A stretch of DNA of 64,000 bases from Rhodoferax sp. (GTDB lineage Bacteria; Pseudomonadota; Gammaproteobacteria; Burkholderiales; Burkholderiaceae_C), in assembly GCA_030682475.1 (NCBI GenBank), contig JAUXOA010000011.1, positions 33,239 to 97,238 on the forward strand. Reading direction: 5' to 3'. A program made the position numbers and the translations under genes. The notes under the pieces are model-generated. The model worked only from the letters and a program-made list of their open reading frames with translations, ran no database searches and was not told the DNA's origin. Below are positions 28,239 to 37,644 of the stretch, one piece after another. Positions within the stretch are counted from its first letter, which is position 1. Each line of letters begins with the position of its first letter.

Positions 28239-29180
28239 TCAGCGTGTAGCGCCGCGCTGAAGCTTGTCGATCAAGCCATTGAGCTCATCGAGCGAGCCAA
28301 ACTGGATACTGATCTCGCCCATTTCCTCCAGGCGACCAGCCCGCTTGACGCGCTTTTTCACGCGCACCTCAACCTCGGCGGCGAGCAGGTCTGACAGCTC
28401 TTCTTCAACCCGCTTCATATCACGCGACTTTTCTTTTTTGGGCTTGATCGAGGTCAACGTGAACTCGGCACTGAGCTTTTTCACCAGGCTCTCGGCCTCG
28501 CGCACCGACATTTTCCGCGCTGCAATCTGACTCGCCGCCGTGATCTGGGTCGCCCGGTCCAGCGCCAGCAGGGCCCGCGCATGGCCCATGTCGAGGTCGC
28601 CCGCCATCAGCATGGTTTGCACCGGCTCGGCCAGATTGAGCAGACGCAGCAGGTTGCTGGTGGCGCTGCGCGAACGCCCCACCGCCTGCGCCGCCTGTTC
28701 GTGAGTGAGCCCAAACTCCTTGATGAGGCGTTGCAGGCCTTGGGCTTCTTCCAACGGGTTGAGGTCTTCGCGCTGAATGTTCTCGATCAGCGACATGGCC
28801 GCAGCGGCCTCGTTGGGCACGTCGCGCACCAGCACTGGCACGCTGTCCAGCCCGGCCAGTTTGGCAGCCCGAAAGCGCCGCTCCCCGGCAATGATCTCGT
28901 ACTGGCCCTGGTTCGCGCCGTCCTTGAGCTGTCGCACCAGAATCGGCTGCAAAATGCCCTGCGCCTTGATCGATTCAGCCAGCTCGTACAGCGCGCCCTC
29001 GTCCATGCGGGTGCGCGGTTGGTACTGGCCGGCGACCATGTCGGTCAGCCGCAACGAAGCCGGCCGGCCCGGGCTGGTGGCGCTGCTGTTGGACGCGTCA
29101 GACAATGCTGCGTCATTCACTCTGGGCCCGAGCAGGGCTTCGAGTCCACGGCCCAGGCCTTTTGGTTTTTTGGTAACCAT
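28239..29180 (-). CDS. parB: Chromosome-partitioning protein ParB
   Basis: ParB is a CTP-dependent clamp that loads at parS and spreads. The 313 residues contain GLGRGLEALLG at the start, the ParB/Srx fold with ERRFRAAKLAG and ENIQREDLNPLEEA, and the HTH (LTHEQAAQAVGRSRSATSNLLRLL). The C-terminal dimerisation region ends at a positively charged helix. Its ATG directly follows the stop of the hydrolase gene (TGAATG). The parS sites at 30.6-33.1 kb are its expected targets. Confidence 0.95.
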   Translation of the reverse strand: MVTKKPKGLGRGLEALLGPRVNDAALSDASNSSATSPGRPASLRLTDMVAGQYQPRTRMDEGALYELAESIKAQGILQPILVRQLKDGANQGQYEIIAGERRFRAAKLAGLDSVPVLVRDVPNEAAAAMSLIENIQREDLNPLEEAQGLQRLIKEFGLTHEQAAQAVGRSRSATSNLLRLLNLAEPVQTMLMAGDLDMGHARALLALDRATQITAASQIAARKMSVREAESLVKKLSAEFTLTSIKPKKEKSRDMKRVEEELSDLLAAEVEVRVKKRVKRAGRLEEMGEISIQFGSLDELNGLIDKLQRGATR

Positions 29181-29723
29181 TCAGTTATCCCTCAATAATT
29201 GCGTCAAAATTTGATGCCCTTGCGGCCAGTCACCCAGTCCCGTCTCGGCATTGATATGGCCCGCGTTGCCCTGGTCGATGAAGTCGGCCCCCCAGGCGTC
29301 GGCGAACTGCCGGGACCGCTCCAAACTGCAATACGGGTCGTTGCGGCTGCCCACCAGAATGCTTTTGAACGGCAGCTTCTTTAAGGGAATAGGCGACCAA
29401 CTGGTGAGGGTCGGGCGCAATTCTTCGCGCTCGGCGTCACCCGGCGCCACCAGCAGCGCGGCGCCAACCAGATGGGTGTTGCGCGAGTGCGCGGCCCACG
29501 CCGCCACCAGCAGACAGCCCAGGCTGTGCGCCACCAGTACCGCCGGCTCATCGCGCTGCAACAACACGTCTTCCAGCCGGGCGATCCAGTCACCACGCAA
29601 GGGGCGCAGCCAGTCGTGCTGCTCTACACGCAAATAGCCGTGCGCGGCCTGCCACCGGCTTTGCCAGTGATCGGGGCCGGAATTTTGCCAGCCGGGCAGG
29701 ATGAGGACGTGGGACGTGTTCAT
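29181..29723 (-). CDS. RBBP9/YdeN-family alpha/beta hydrolase
   Basis: The 180 residues from ATG 29723 have LPGWQNSGPDHWQ at the N-terminus, the nucleophile elbow AHSLGC, and the catalytic Asp/His pair near SRNDPYCS and GNAGHINA. This is the RBBP9/DUF452-like serine-hydrolase family. It sits between parA and parB without spacing, a frequent arrangement in betaproteobacteria; its function in that operon is unknown. Confidence 0.85.
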   Translation of the reverse strand: MNTSHVLILPGWQNSGPDHWQSRWQAAHGYLRVEQHDWLRPLRGDWIARLEDVLLQRDEPAVLVAHSLGCLLVAAWAAHSRNTHLVGAALLVAPGDAEREELRPTLTSWSPIPLKKLPFKSILVGSRNDPYCSLERSRQFADAWGADFIDQGNAGHINAETGLGDWPQGHQILTQLLRDN

Positions 29724-29727
29724 TTGC

Positions 29728-30513
29728 TTACATTTTTTCGATGCGCTCGACCATCTCCTGGGCAAAGGCCACATAAGCCTGCGCACCCTTGCTTGAGGGG
29801 TCAAACACCACCCCCGGAACACCGTAGCTAGGGGCTTCGGCCAGGCGCACATTGCGTGGAATCACGGTATTGAAAACCTTGCTGCCAAAATGCGCCTTGA
29901 GCTGCTCGCTGACCTGCTGCTGCAAGGTGATGCGCGGGTCAAACATGACACGCAGCAGGCCGATGACGAGCAGCTCCTTGTTCAGGTTGGCGTGCACCTG
30001 CTTGATGGTGTTAACCAGGTCGGTCAGGCCCTCTAACGCAAAATACTCACATTGCATCGGCACGATCACGCCATGCGCGCTGCACAGGCCATTGAGCGTC
30101 AACATCGACAAGCTGGGGGGGCAATCGATCAGGATGAAGTCGTAGTCCTGCGCCACCTCAGCCAGCGCCTGTTTCAGGCGTTTTTCACGGCGCTCAAGGT
30201 CCACCAGTTCGACCTCGGCACCGGACAGTTCACGGTTCGCACCCAGGATGTCGTAGCTACAGCCAGCTTCGATCAGCTTGTCGTTTTTTACCCGCGCTTC
30301 CGCCACCGAGGCCGATTCGAGCAGCACGTCATAAATCGTGAGTTCGAGCTTGCGCTTGTCCACGCCCGATCCCATGGTGGCATTGCCCTGAGGATCGAGG
30401 TCAACCATCAGTACGCGCTGCCCCACCTTGGCCAGACCGGCCGCCAGATTGACCGTGGTGGTGGTCTTGCCGACACCGCCCTTTTGGTTGGCGACACAGA
30501 AAATTTTGGCCAT
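29728..30513 (-). CDS. parA: Chromosome-partitioning ATPase ParA
   Basis: The 261 residues from ATG 30513 carry the deviant Walker A KGGVGKTT (residues 11-18), the Walker B-like VLMVDLDPQGN and the catalytic-site CPPSLSMLTLN. The protein drives ParB-parS complexes apart by nucleoid-bound ATP switching. The frame is open far upstream, but that part overlaps lysE, so the KGGVGKTT-proximal ATG is right. A parS site lies 46 bp before the start. Confidence 0.95.
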   Translation of the reverse strand: MAKIFCVANQKGGVGKTTTTVNLAAGLAKVGQRVLMVDLDPQGNATMGSGVDKRKLELTIYDVLLESASVAEARVKNDKLIEAGCSYDILGANRELSGAEVELVDLERREKRLKQALAEVAQDYDFILIDCPPSLSMLTLNGLCSAHGVIVPMQCEYFALEGLTDLVNTIKQVHANLNKELLVIGLLRVMFDPRITLQQQVSEQLKAHFGSKVFNTVIPRNVRLAEAPSYGVPGVVFDPSSKGAQAYVAFAQEMVERIEKM

Positions 30514-30558
30514 GGAATTGCTTACCTGAGGTGGGGATGAAACAGAATGAGTAATCAG

Positions 30559-30574
30559 TGTTTCACGTGAAACC
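30559..30574. promoter_or_regulatory. parS site before parA
   Basis: TGTTTCACGTGAAACC differs from the parS consensus TGTTTCACGTGAAACA only at the last base. It lies in the 77-bp gap between lysE and parA. Confidence 0.9.
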
Positions 30575-30590
30575 GCCTGCCAGTGCCCGC

Positions 30591-31205
30591 TTAGCGCGAC
30601 AGCGCCAGCTTGATGCCAAAGCCAATCAGGAACAGGCCCGCCAGCCTCTCCAGCGAGCGCGCAATGACCGGGTTGGCGCGCAGGCGCTCGGCCAGAAAAT
30701 GGGTCAACAACACCACCGTCAAGCCATAGGCAAAGGTCAGCGCGGCAATGGTCAGCGCCATGAAGGCGAAGGTCGTCAGCCCCTGGTGACGGGCTGGATC
30801 GACAAACAAGGGGAAAAACGCCATGTAAAACACAATCGCCTTCGGATTGAGCAGCGTGATCATGAGCGCCTGGCGCAGGTAGTGATGCGGCTTGATGTGC
30901 AGGATGGGTGCAGCGCCCGGCTTGGCCAGCAGCATCTTGCCACCCAGCCAGGCCAGGTAGGCCGCGCCCAACCATTGCACTGCATAGAAAGCGCTGGGGT
31001 AGGCGCTCAGCAAAGCCGCCACTCCAGCCACCGCCAGCCACATCAAGACCTGGTCGCCCAGGATCACGCCCAGCGTGGCCGCCAGCCCGCCCTTGATGCT
31101 GCCCTTGCCGGTGGAGGTGATCAAGGCCAGGTTCCCCGGGCCGGGAATCAGCAGAAAAACGATGATTGCGACGACAAAGGCGCCGTAGTCGGCTATGCCA
31201 AACAT
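30591..31205 (-). CDS. LysE/RhtB-family amino-acid exporter
   Basis: The 204 residues have about six membrane spans and the LysE family start: a hydrophobic segment then IPGPGNLALI, with GVILGDQVLM in the next helix. These proteins export amino acids such as homoserine, threonine or leucine. Nothing nearby reveals the substrate. It is upstream of parA in the same direction, with a parS site between them. Confidence 0.85.
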   Translation of the reverse strand: MFGIADYGAFVVAIIVFLLIPGPGNLALITSTGKGSIKGGLAATLGVILGDQVLMWLAVAGVAALLSAYPSAFYAVQWLGAAYLAWLGGKMLLAKPGAAPILHIKPHHYLRQALMITLLNPKAIVFYMAFFPLFVDPARHQGLTTFAFMALTIAALTFAYGLTVVLLTHFLAERLRANPVIARSLERLAGLFLIGFGIKLALSR

Positions 31206-31254
31206 GGGGGATTTTCTTTCTGGGAAAGGGCTTAGTTTACGTTACGTTTTTTGG

Positions 31255-31446
31255 GTTCTTTTTTTCTGTGGTTTGCCGGGTTTGTTTCCCCCACTCACTC
31301 CCCCCGCCCTCTCCCGCCCCGCCGGGCGGAAGAGGGAGCCTTGATTTTGCCGCTGGTCGCCGGCAACGGAAATACGGGGGACGGTTACGGCTGCTATTGG
31401 CTCGCCGAAGTGTCAGGGTGCGAGTTCCGAGCGCCGGAAGCGCCGT
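31255..31446. repeat. Left copy of a long inverted repeat
   Basis: From about 31300 to 31446 the DNA is the diverged reverse complement of 31648-31793. Shared landmarks are CCCCCCNCCCTCTCCC, GGAAATACGGGGG and CAGGGTGCGAGTTCCGAGCG. Weaker similarity continues left to about 31255. The copy contains a smaller G/C hairpin (CCGCCCCGCCGGGCGG). Confidence 0.7.
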
Positions 31447-31647
31447 AGTTTTACTCATTTTGCAATGACAATAAACCTTGCATCAGTGGCATTCCATAAT
31501 TGCCTGGCTGTTTGGTGTAACCCTGCCTTGGGCGTCGGTCCACTTGGCTACAGCCCCGGCATTCATCCCAAATAAGGCCGGGATGAGTGAATTTAGCGCC
31601 ATCCTGTTGCAGACTGCTATTGCCACAAAACCTACATTCAGCCCTCA

Positions 31648-31840
31648 CGCCTCCGGCGCTCGGAACTCGCACCCTGAATTCTTGCCGCACAAGCCACAAT
31701 CGCAACCGCCCCCCGTATTTCCATTGCCGGCGCGGGTGGTCAAATGAGGCTCCCCCTTTCCGCCCCGGCGGGGGTGGAAAGGGGGCTGGGGGGATAGGGG
31801 GGGAGAAACGCCAGCGCGAGCAAACGAAAAAAGCAATCCC
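31648..31840. repeat. Right copy of the long inverted repeat
   Basis: This is the inverted partner of 31255-31446, with 201 bp of single-copy DNA between them. I see no believable gene anywhere in the 650-bp gap 31206-31857, so the pair is either a transposon-like non-autonomous element or two independent insertions of a dispersed repeat. Confidence 0.7.
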
Positions 31841-31857
31841 TGCCGGAGGCTACAAGC

Positions 31858-32535
31858 TCAAGCACCCACCTTGCGCATCCACACAATACACCGCTCCGCA
31901 TCCAGCCCTGGCACAGTCAGTTGTTCCACGTGAAACACTTCAACTCCCGCAGGCAAAGCCGCAATCTCACCGGCAGGATGCTTCCCCTTCATGGCCAGCC
32001 AGACGCCCTGCCCCGCCAAAGCCGCACCCGACCCAGTGACGAAGTCTGGCAGCGACGCGAAAGCACGAGAACTGATCACCTCATAGGTGTCTGTCAAACT
32101 CTCCACCCGCGCATGCAAACCGCGCAGCTTGGGCAGCTTCAGGGCGGCCGCCACCTGCTGGATGAATGCTGCTTTTTTAGCCACGGTGTCCACACAATGC
32201 ACGGTGATCTCGGGACAGCAAATGGCAATGACGACGCCGGGCAGGCCTGCGCCCGATCCCACGTCCAGCAAACGCATGGCCGATGGCGAGACTGCGTCTG
32301 TGACAGGCCGGGCCTGACTGGCCAACTGCGTGCGCAGTGGCGCGATCACCGCCAGACTGTCCAGCAGATGGTGCGTCAGCATTTCTTCAGGATCGCGGAC
32401 CGCCGTCAGGTTATAGACCCGCGTCCATTTCTGGATCAGGCCCAGGTAGTCCAGCAACTGGGGAATTTGCGCATCGTCCAGCACCAGTGCCAGATCAACC
32501 AAGCCCTGGCGCAAGGCCTGCTCCAAGCCGCGCAT
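31858..32535 (-). CDS. rsmG: 16S rRNA (guanine-N7)-methyltransferase
   Basis: RsmG methylates G527 of 16S rRNA. The 225 residues have KWTRVYNLTAVRDPEEM, the SAM motif LLDVGSGAGLPGVVIAI, and VHCVDTVAKKAAF. Length is normal. The start touches the stop of mnmG by one base, giving the familiar gidA-gidB pair near the origin region. A parS site is embedded in its 3' part. Confidence 0.94.
   Translation of the reverse strand: MRGLEQALRQGLVDLALVLDDAQIPQLLDYLGLIQKWTRVYNLTAVRDPEEMLTHHLLDSLAVIAPLRTQLASQARPVTDAVSPSAMRLLDVGSGAGLPGVVIAICCPEITVHCVDTVAKKAAFIQQVAAALKLPKLRGLHARVESLTDTYEVISSRAFASLPDFVTGSGAALAGQGVWLAMKGKHPAGEIAALPAGVEVFHVEQLTVPGLDAERCIVWMRKVGA
31922..31937. promoter_or_regulatory. parS site inside rsmG
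   Basis: TGTTCCACGTGAAACA has one mismatch to the consensus. It lies in the coding sequence, where the minus strand encodes FHVEQ. Confidence 0.8.
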
Positions 32536-34565
32536 CAGAACGTTACCTTGCCCGCGCCCACCTCAGGAGCCGCTTTGCGCGCCGCTGCAAACCCTTTGAA
32601 GTTGCTTTTTTTCAGATGGATCAGTAACAGAGATATGGCGGCGGGGGTGATGCCCGAAATTCGGGAAGCCTGGCCCAGGGTTTCCGGCTTGTGCTTGTTC
32701 AGCGTCTGCCTGGCCTCGATGCTCAGAGCTGGCACCTGCCCGTAGTCCAATTCTGTTGGTAGCTTGAGATTTTCATAGTGCGCAGCGCGACCCACCTCCT
32801 CTTTTTGCCGATCAATGTAGCCGGCGTACTTGGCTGCAATCTCCACCTGCTCAATGACCACCGCCGCAAACGCAGCTTCTGGCGCCAGTGCAATACCTGT
32901 TTCACGTGAAACAGGGGCAGCCAGTTCAGGGCTGGTGTATTTGTCACCGTCTAATGACATCAGGCCGGCGTAGCTCACATCCGGACGGCGCAATAAATCT
33001 GCCAGGCTGTATTCGTGCTCAATCGCCTTGCCCAGCACCCGCTCCGCTTCTGTCGCCGCCAGATTCTTGGGGCTGACCCAGATCGAGCGCAGGCGTTCTG
33101 TTTCACGTGAAACAGCATCGCGCTTGCGACTGAAGGCGTCCCAACGCGCATCATCCACCAGCCCCAATTTGCGTCCGGCTTCGGTCAGGCGCAGGTCGGC
33201 ATTGTCTTCTCGCAACTGCAGCCGGTACTCGGCCCGGCTGGTGAACATGCGGTAGGGTTCGGTCACACCCTTGGTAATCAAATCGTCCACCAGCACGCCC
33301 AGATAAGCCTCATCCCGGCCCGGAACCCAAACATCTTGCTGCCACGCAGTTTTGGCACCCGCCTGTAACGCGGCATTGGTGCCGGCAAACAGGCCTTGGG
33401 CGGCGGCCTCTTCATAGCCGGTGGTGCCATTGATCTGCCCGGCAAAAAACAGACCGCCGATGGCCTTGGTCTCAAAGCTGCTTTTGAGCTGCTGCGGGTC
33501 AAAGTAGTCATACTCGATGGCGTAGCCGGGACGCAGGATATGGGCATTCTCCAACCCGGCCATGCTGCGCACCAGCTCGTACTGAATGTCAAACGGCAGG
33601 CTGGTACTGATGCCGTTGGGGTAGTACTCGTTCGTCGTCAACCCTTCGGGCTCCAGAAAAATCTGATGACTGTCCTTGTCGGCAAAACGGTTGATTTTGT
33701 CCTCCACGCTCGGGCAATAACGCGGGCCCACGCCCTCGATCTTGCCGGTGAACATGGGGCTGCGCTCGAAGCCGCTGCGAATGATGTCGTGCGTGCGCTC
33801 ATTGGTGTGGGTGGTCCAGCACGACATTTGCTGCGGATGCTGCTCGGCCCGCCCCATGAAGCTGAACACCGGCATGGCCGGGCTCATGCCGCCGGGCATA
33901 CCATCGCCGGGTTGCTCCGTGCATTTGCTGAAGTCAATCGAGCGTCCGTCAAGTCGTGGCGGTGTGCCCGTCTTCAATCGCCCTTGGGGCAATTTCAACT
34001 CTTTCAGGCGGGCACTCAGGGATACCGCCGGCGGGTCGCCGGCCCGGCCTGCCGCGTAGTTGTTCAAGCCGACATGGATCTTGCCGTCCAGAAAAGTGCC
34101 GGCCGTCAGCACCACCGTGCGCGACCGAAATTTGATGCCGACCTGCGTCACCGCGCCCACCACGCGATCGCCCTCCACCATCAGGTCGTCCACCGCCTGC
34201 TGGAACAGCCACAAATTGGGCTGGTTTTCCAAACGGCGGCGAATCGCTGCTTTGTACAAGACCCGATCCGCCTGGGCGCGGGTGGCGCGCACGGCTGGCC
34301 CCTTTGAAGAATTGAGGATGCGAAACTGGATCCCGCCTTCGTCAGTGGCCGCCGCCATGGCACCGCCCATGGCGTCCACCTCCTTGACCAGATGCCCCTT
34401 GCCGATGCCGCCGATGGACGGATTGCAGCTCATCTGCCCCAGGGTTTCAATGTTGTGGCTGAGCAGCAGGGTCTTGCAGCCCATGCGGGCGGCCGCCAAC
34501 GCGGCCTCGGTTCCGGCATGGCCGCCGCCAACGACAATGACGTCGAAATTCTGTGGGTAAAGCAT
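32535..34565 (-). CDS. mnmG: tRNA uridine-5-carboxymethylaminomethyl modification enzyme
   Basis: MnmG acts with MnmE on the wobble uridine of several tRNAs. The 676 residues include the FAD motif [16 protein letters not shown] (about 11-26), [27 protein letters not shown], and the C-terminal helical domain ([12 protein letters not shown]). Length is slightly above the usual 630. Two parS sites are embedded in its C-terminal half, each read as VSRET. Confidence 0.95.
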   Translation of the reverse strand: MLYPQNFDVIVVGGGHAGTEAALAAARMGCKTLLLSHNIETLGQMSCNPSIGGIGKGHLVKEVDAMGGAMAAATDEGGIQFRILNSSKGPAVRATRAQADRVLYKAAIRRRLENQPNLWLFQQAVDDLMVEGDRVVGAVTQVGIKFRSRTVVLTAGTFLDGKIHVGLNNYAAGRAGDPPAVSLSARLKELKLPQGRLKTGTPPRLDGRSIDFSKCTEQPGDGMPGGMSPAMPVFSFMGRAEQHPQQMSCWTTHTNERTHDIIRSGFERSPMFTGKIEGVGPRYCPSVEDKINRFADKDSHQIFLEPEGLTTNEYYPNGISTSLPFDIQYELVRSMAGLENAHILRPGYAIEYDYFDPQQLKSSFETKAIGGLFFAGQINGTTGYEEAAAQGLFAGTNAALQAGAKTAWQQDVWVPGRDEAYLGVLVDDLITKGVTEPYRMFTSRAEYRLQLREDNADLRLTEAGRKLGLVDDARWDAFSRKRDAVSRETERLRSIWVSPKNLAATEAERVLGKAIEHEYSLADLLRRPDVSYAGLMSLDGDKYTSPELAAPVSRETGIALAPEAAFAAVVIEQVEIAAKYAGYIDRQKEEVGRAAHYENLKLPTELDYGQVPALSIEARQTLNKHKPETLGQASRISGITPAAISLLLIHLKKSNFKGFAAARKAAPEVGAGKVTF
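32898..32913. promoter_or_regulatory. parS site inside mnmG
   Basis: TGTTTCACGTGAAACA is a perfect consensus parS; the symmetry extends to 20 bp (32896-32915). It encodes VSRET in the mnmG protein. Confidence 0.93.
33099..33114. promoter_or_regulatory. parS site inside mnmG
   Basis: A second perfect TGTTTCACGTGAAACA, 201 bp from the previous one, again read as VSRET. Confidence 0.93.
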
Positions 34566-34683
34566 GGTTGTGGGTCTGGGTACCTGTGGCTAAAAGCTGG
34601 AGGTTTGCGGTGCGTGCCCTGTGCAGCGTGCGCTCAAGGCCGTGATTTTACCGGCGGTCCACAATATTGCGACAATCAGGGGT

Positions 34684-35283
34684 ATGAAGCTTCTGATCTT
34701 TGCAGGCAGCACCCGCCGCCATTCATTCAACCGGCAACTGGCCGCCACCGCTGCAACCATGGCGCGGGCGGCCGGCGCCGAGCTTACCCACCTCGAACTT
34801 GCAGACTTTGACATCCCCCTGTACAACGCCGATCTCGAAGCCCGAGGCACGCCCCCGGATGTGATCCGGCTCAAAAAACTGCTGTTCGAACACCCGGCCT
34901 GGATCATCTGCTCGCCTGAATACAACGGCAGTTACACCGCCCTGCTGAAAAACACCATCGACTGGGCCTCCAGTCCGGTCAAGGGCGACCCCGAATGGAG
35001 CCACGGCACCGAGCCATTCGAAGGCAAGGTGGTCGGCCTGCTCAGTGCCTCCCCCGGTGCCTTGGGGGGTTTACGGTCTCTGAGCCATTTGAACCCCCTG
35101 CTGCTCAATCTGCAGTGCTGGGTTGCGCCGCAACAGTTTGCGCTCGGCAACGCCGGGCAGGCCTTTGATACACACGGCGTGTTGCAGGGCGAAGCGCAGC
35201 GCAAAGGCGTGCAAGCTGTAGTCGATCAGGTGCTCTGGGCGGCGGCCCGTTTGCATGGAACTATTGCCCCCCAGATTCTGTAG
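34684..35283 (+). CDS. NADPH-dependent FMN reductase family protein
   Basis: ATG 34684 gives 199 residues with the FMN phosphate-binding start FAGSTRRHSFNRQLA and the SPEYNGSYTALLKNTIDWAS signature of the flavodoxin-like FMN reductase/azoreductase family. The product is probably a cytoplasmic quinone or azo reductase. It is read away from mnmG and is followed after 3 bp by the isoprenylcysteine methyltransferase-like gene. Confidence 0.88.
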   Translation: MKLLIFAGSTRRHSFNRQLAATAATMARAAGAELTHLELADFDIPLYNADLEARGTPPDVIRLKKLLFEHPAWIICSPEYNGSYTALLKNTIDWASSPVKGDPEWSHGTEPFEGKVVGLLSASPGALGGLRSLSHLNPLLLNLQCWVAPQQFALGNAGQAFDTHGVLQGEAQRKGVQAVVDQVLWAAARLHGTIAPQIL

Positions 35284-35286
35284 AAC

Positions 35287-35757
35287 ATGCCACGGTTCAC
35301 CATTCAAACGCGAAAATGGCTCGGCACCTGGCTGGTGGCTCTGCAGTTCGGTCTTTTGATGTTGCAGACAGCGTTCGCGGCACCGAAGGTTTTGCAGGGC
35401 ATCATTCCGGTGGCGGCTTGGCTGATGGCGGGGACATCGATCGCGCTCGCCACGTGGACGCTCAGGCACAACAAGCCGGGCAACTTCAATATCCGACCGA
35501 CGCCCAAAGTCAGCGGCGTCCTGGTAACCAGCGGACCCTACCGGTGGATTCGTCATCCGATGTACACGTCATTGCTACTGGGTAGTGGCGCCTTGGCGTG
35601 GACGTCCGACCCGGTCATGGGATGGCTTACCTGGTTCGCTCTGGCCATTGTCCTGCTCCTGAAATCAACTCTCGAAGAGCACTGGCTGTGCGAGCAGTAT
35701 CCGGGCTATGCCGCCTACCGCCGCATGAGCAAACGCTGGGTGCCTTGGCTGTTCTGA
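35287..35757 (+). CDS. Isoprenylcysteine carboxyl methyltransferase (ICMT)-family membrane protein
   Basis: The 156 residues have four or five membrane segments and the SAM-binding C-terminal signature GPYRWIRHPMYTS followed by LEEHWLCEQYPGYAAYRR. Bacterial members act on lipids or unknown small substrates rather than prenylated proteins. Three bases separate it from the flavin reductase stop, so they share a transcript. Confidence 0.85.
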   Translation: MPRFTIQTRKWLGTWLVALQFGLLMLQTAFAAPKVLQGIIPVAAWLMAGTSIALATWTLRHNKPGNFNIRPTPKVSGVLVTSGPYRWIRHPMYTSLLLGSGALAWTSDPVMGWLTWFALAIVLLLKSTLEEHWLCEQYPGYAAYRRMSKRWVPWLF

Positions 35758-35877
35758 GTTCCGGGCAGCAGGATGCGTCAACCGGCGAAGGTCCAACCGG
35801 TGGGCACCAACATGGGGGTATCAAACGAACAGCCTTGGCGTGCTGACCCCATTACGTGGGCGGCGTGTTGGAAAAAG

Positions 35878-36285
35878 TCAAATCAACAGCCTCATGCCAG
35901 CCGATCGCACGGCGTCCTTGTCAAAGCTCACCGTATGGGAGCAACCTTGCGCTTTTGCAATCTCAGTGATCAGCATATCGGCCAATCCAACCCTGCCGCT
36001 CTTGAGGCCAATCAGTCGCTGCGTCGCGGCTTGCACCACTTCGCGACTCTCCACGAGAAACTGCGCCGCGCCCAGCAAGTCCTGTACGGTGCCAACCAGC
36101 TCGCCCTCGGTCGCGGCGTACAGACGCTTGAGCACCCAGCATAGTTCTACCAAAACAACCAAGCTGATGAAGCCCGGCTGCGTGGTGCCGAGGTCGCGCT
36201 CGATCAAGCGGGTCGCAATCGCAGCCTGTTTGGCGTCGTCTTGCGCCAAATAGTGCACCAACACATTGGCATCGAGCCCAATCAT
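35878..36285 (-). CDS. PIN-domain toxin, VapC-like
   Basis: The 135 residues have the PIN acidic set: GLDANVLV at the N-terminus, VELCWVL, GLADMLI and SFDKDAV. These RNases usually cut tRNA or rRNA and pair with a small antitoxin encoded just upstream. The ATG overlaps a TGA of an upstream open frame as ATGA, but that frame has no convincing start or family, so the partner seems lost or unrecognised. Confidence 0.8.
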   Translation of the reverse strand: MIGLDANVLVHYLAQDDAKQAAIATRLIERDLGTTQPGFISLVVLVELCWVLKRLYAATEGELVGTVQDLLGAAQFLVESREVVQAATQRLIGLKSGRVGLADMLITEIAKAQGCSHTVSFDKDAVRSAGMRLLI

Positions 36286-36648
36286 GGGCGCGCTTTTGTG
36301 CGAGCGCTGCGGCGCGCTGCCGCCTCCGAGGCGATGGCCTCGTCCATGGCGGCAATGCTGACAGGCCAGGCCACGCGACCGGCAAACCGACCCGCCAGCA
36401 CAGGCAACACCGCCCGGCGTGGTCTTTCATGCGGCCAGCGGGCTTGACGCCGCCGCTGTGGGACGACTGTGATGCGCCGATGGGTGAGGGTGTAGAGGCA
36501 CTGCCAACCTGCCGATACGGAGGTTCACAGCCCGGGTGCTGACGATGTTCTGGCATGCGCAAGGCGTGCCATACTCGGGCTCATGCGGTTGAATTTCCTG
36601 TCCGCCACTGATCGTTCTCCTGAGACTCGTGCGCGGCCAGGCGCCGGT
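36286..36648 (-). other. Gap upstream of the PIN gene, possible decayed antitoxin
   Basis: A minus-strand frame is open for about 80 codons back from the TGA at 36284-36282 that overlaps the PIN start. It is arginine- and alanine-rich with an end like EAIASEAAARRSARTKARP, but its only in-frame ATG is about 20 codons from the end. This may be a degraded or GTG-started antitoxin. The rest of the gap holds nothing I recognise. Confidence 0.3.
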
Positions 36649-37614
36649 TTACTGCGTGGGGATTTTGGCGCGGGTGATCACCTCGCCCCAGCGCCTGATT
36701 TCGCTGGCCAACAATTCGGCAGCCTGCTCGGGCGAGCTGGAACGTGCTTCCACGTTCAGGTCGTGCAGTTTCTTCTTGACGTCCGGGGCGTTGAGCGCGG
36801 CCGCCACGTCCCTGTTCAGTCGGGCGATCACGTCCTTGGGGGTTTTGGCCGGGGCGGCCAGCGCGTTCCAGCTCGATGCCACATAGGTCGGCAGGCCGCT
36901 CTCTTTCGCGGTAGGCACATCGGGCAGCACGGCCGCACGTTTGTCCCCCGTGACGGCGAGCGCGCGCAAGGCGTTGGCCTTGATCTGCGGCAGGACCGGA
37001 CCCAGGATTTCAACGGCCGCGTCAATCTGGCCGCCGCGCAGCGCAGTGATCACGGCAGGCGTGCCGTTGAACGGCACGATCTGCAGGTCTGCGCCCGAGG
37101 CGGTTTTGAACAGCTCGGCCGCCAGGTTTTGCGTGCTGCCGATGTTGATGCTGCCCAGGTTGAGCTTGCCGGGGTTGGCCTTGGCGAAAGCCAGTAACTC
37201 GCCCAGCGTTTTGAATTTCGAATCCGCCGGTGTGACGATGGCGATGTCAAAGAAACCCAGGGTGGAGATCGGCGCAAAATCGCGTAACGTGTCAAACGGC
37301 AGCGACTTGAACAGACTGCTACTGACCGCCGTGCCGTTGGACATCAGCAGCAGGGTGTGGCCATCGGGCTCTGCCTTGGCCACCGCATCACCCGCCACCA
37401 CGCCGCCTGCGCCCGGCTTGTTCTCGACCACCACGGGCTGCCCGAGCGACTCGCTGAGCTTCTGCGCAACGGTGCGCGCGGTCATGTCGGCCACGCCACC
37501 GGCACCAAAAGGCACCACGATGCGGACCGGCTTGCTCGGAAAGGTCTGGGCCGTGGCCAAGTGGGCCGCCATCATGGCGGGGAGCAGGCAGAAGATAAAG
37601 CGCTTGAGGGTCAT
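36649..37614 (-). CDS. Bug-family (TctC-type) periplasmic binding protein
   Basis: The 321 residues begin with a signal peptide (cleavage after ATAQ), then PSKPVRIVVPFGAGGVADMTAR and ENKPGAGGVVAGDAVAKAEPDGHTLL, the diagnostic Bug motifs. Such proteins bind carboxylates and other small acids for tripartite tricarboxylate transporters. No tctA or tctB is nearby, which is common for the large Bug family in Burkholderiales. Ligand unknown. Confidence 0.92.
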   Translation of the reverse strand: MTLKRFIFCLLPAMMAAHLATAQTFPSKPVRIVVPFGAGGVADMTARTVAQKLSESLGQPVVVENKPGAGGVVAGDAVAKAEPDGHTLLLMSNGTAVSSSLFKSLPFDTLRDFAPISTLGFFDIAIVTPADSKFKTLGELLAFAKANPGKLNLGSINIGSTQNLAAELFKTASGADLQIVPFNGTPAVITALRGGQIDAAVEILGPVLPQIKANALRALAVTGDKRAAVLPDVPTAKESGLPTYVASSWNALAAPAKTPKDVIARLNRDVAAALNAPDVKKKLHDLNVEARSSSPEQAAELLASEIRRWGEVITRAKIPTQ

Positions 37615-37644
37615 GGTGTCGTCCTTGTACGCAAGATGTAAAGT

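Noticed and set aside
30514..31041. N-terminal extension of the ParA frame
   Set aside because: It overlaps lysE in another frame; ParA homologues start just before KGGVGKTT.
31478..31747. 89-codon ORF in the repeat gap before rsmG
   Set aside because: It runs through the inverted-repeat DNA, has no ribosome site and looks like translated repeat sequence.
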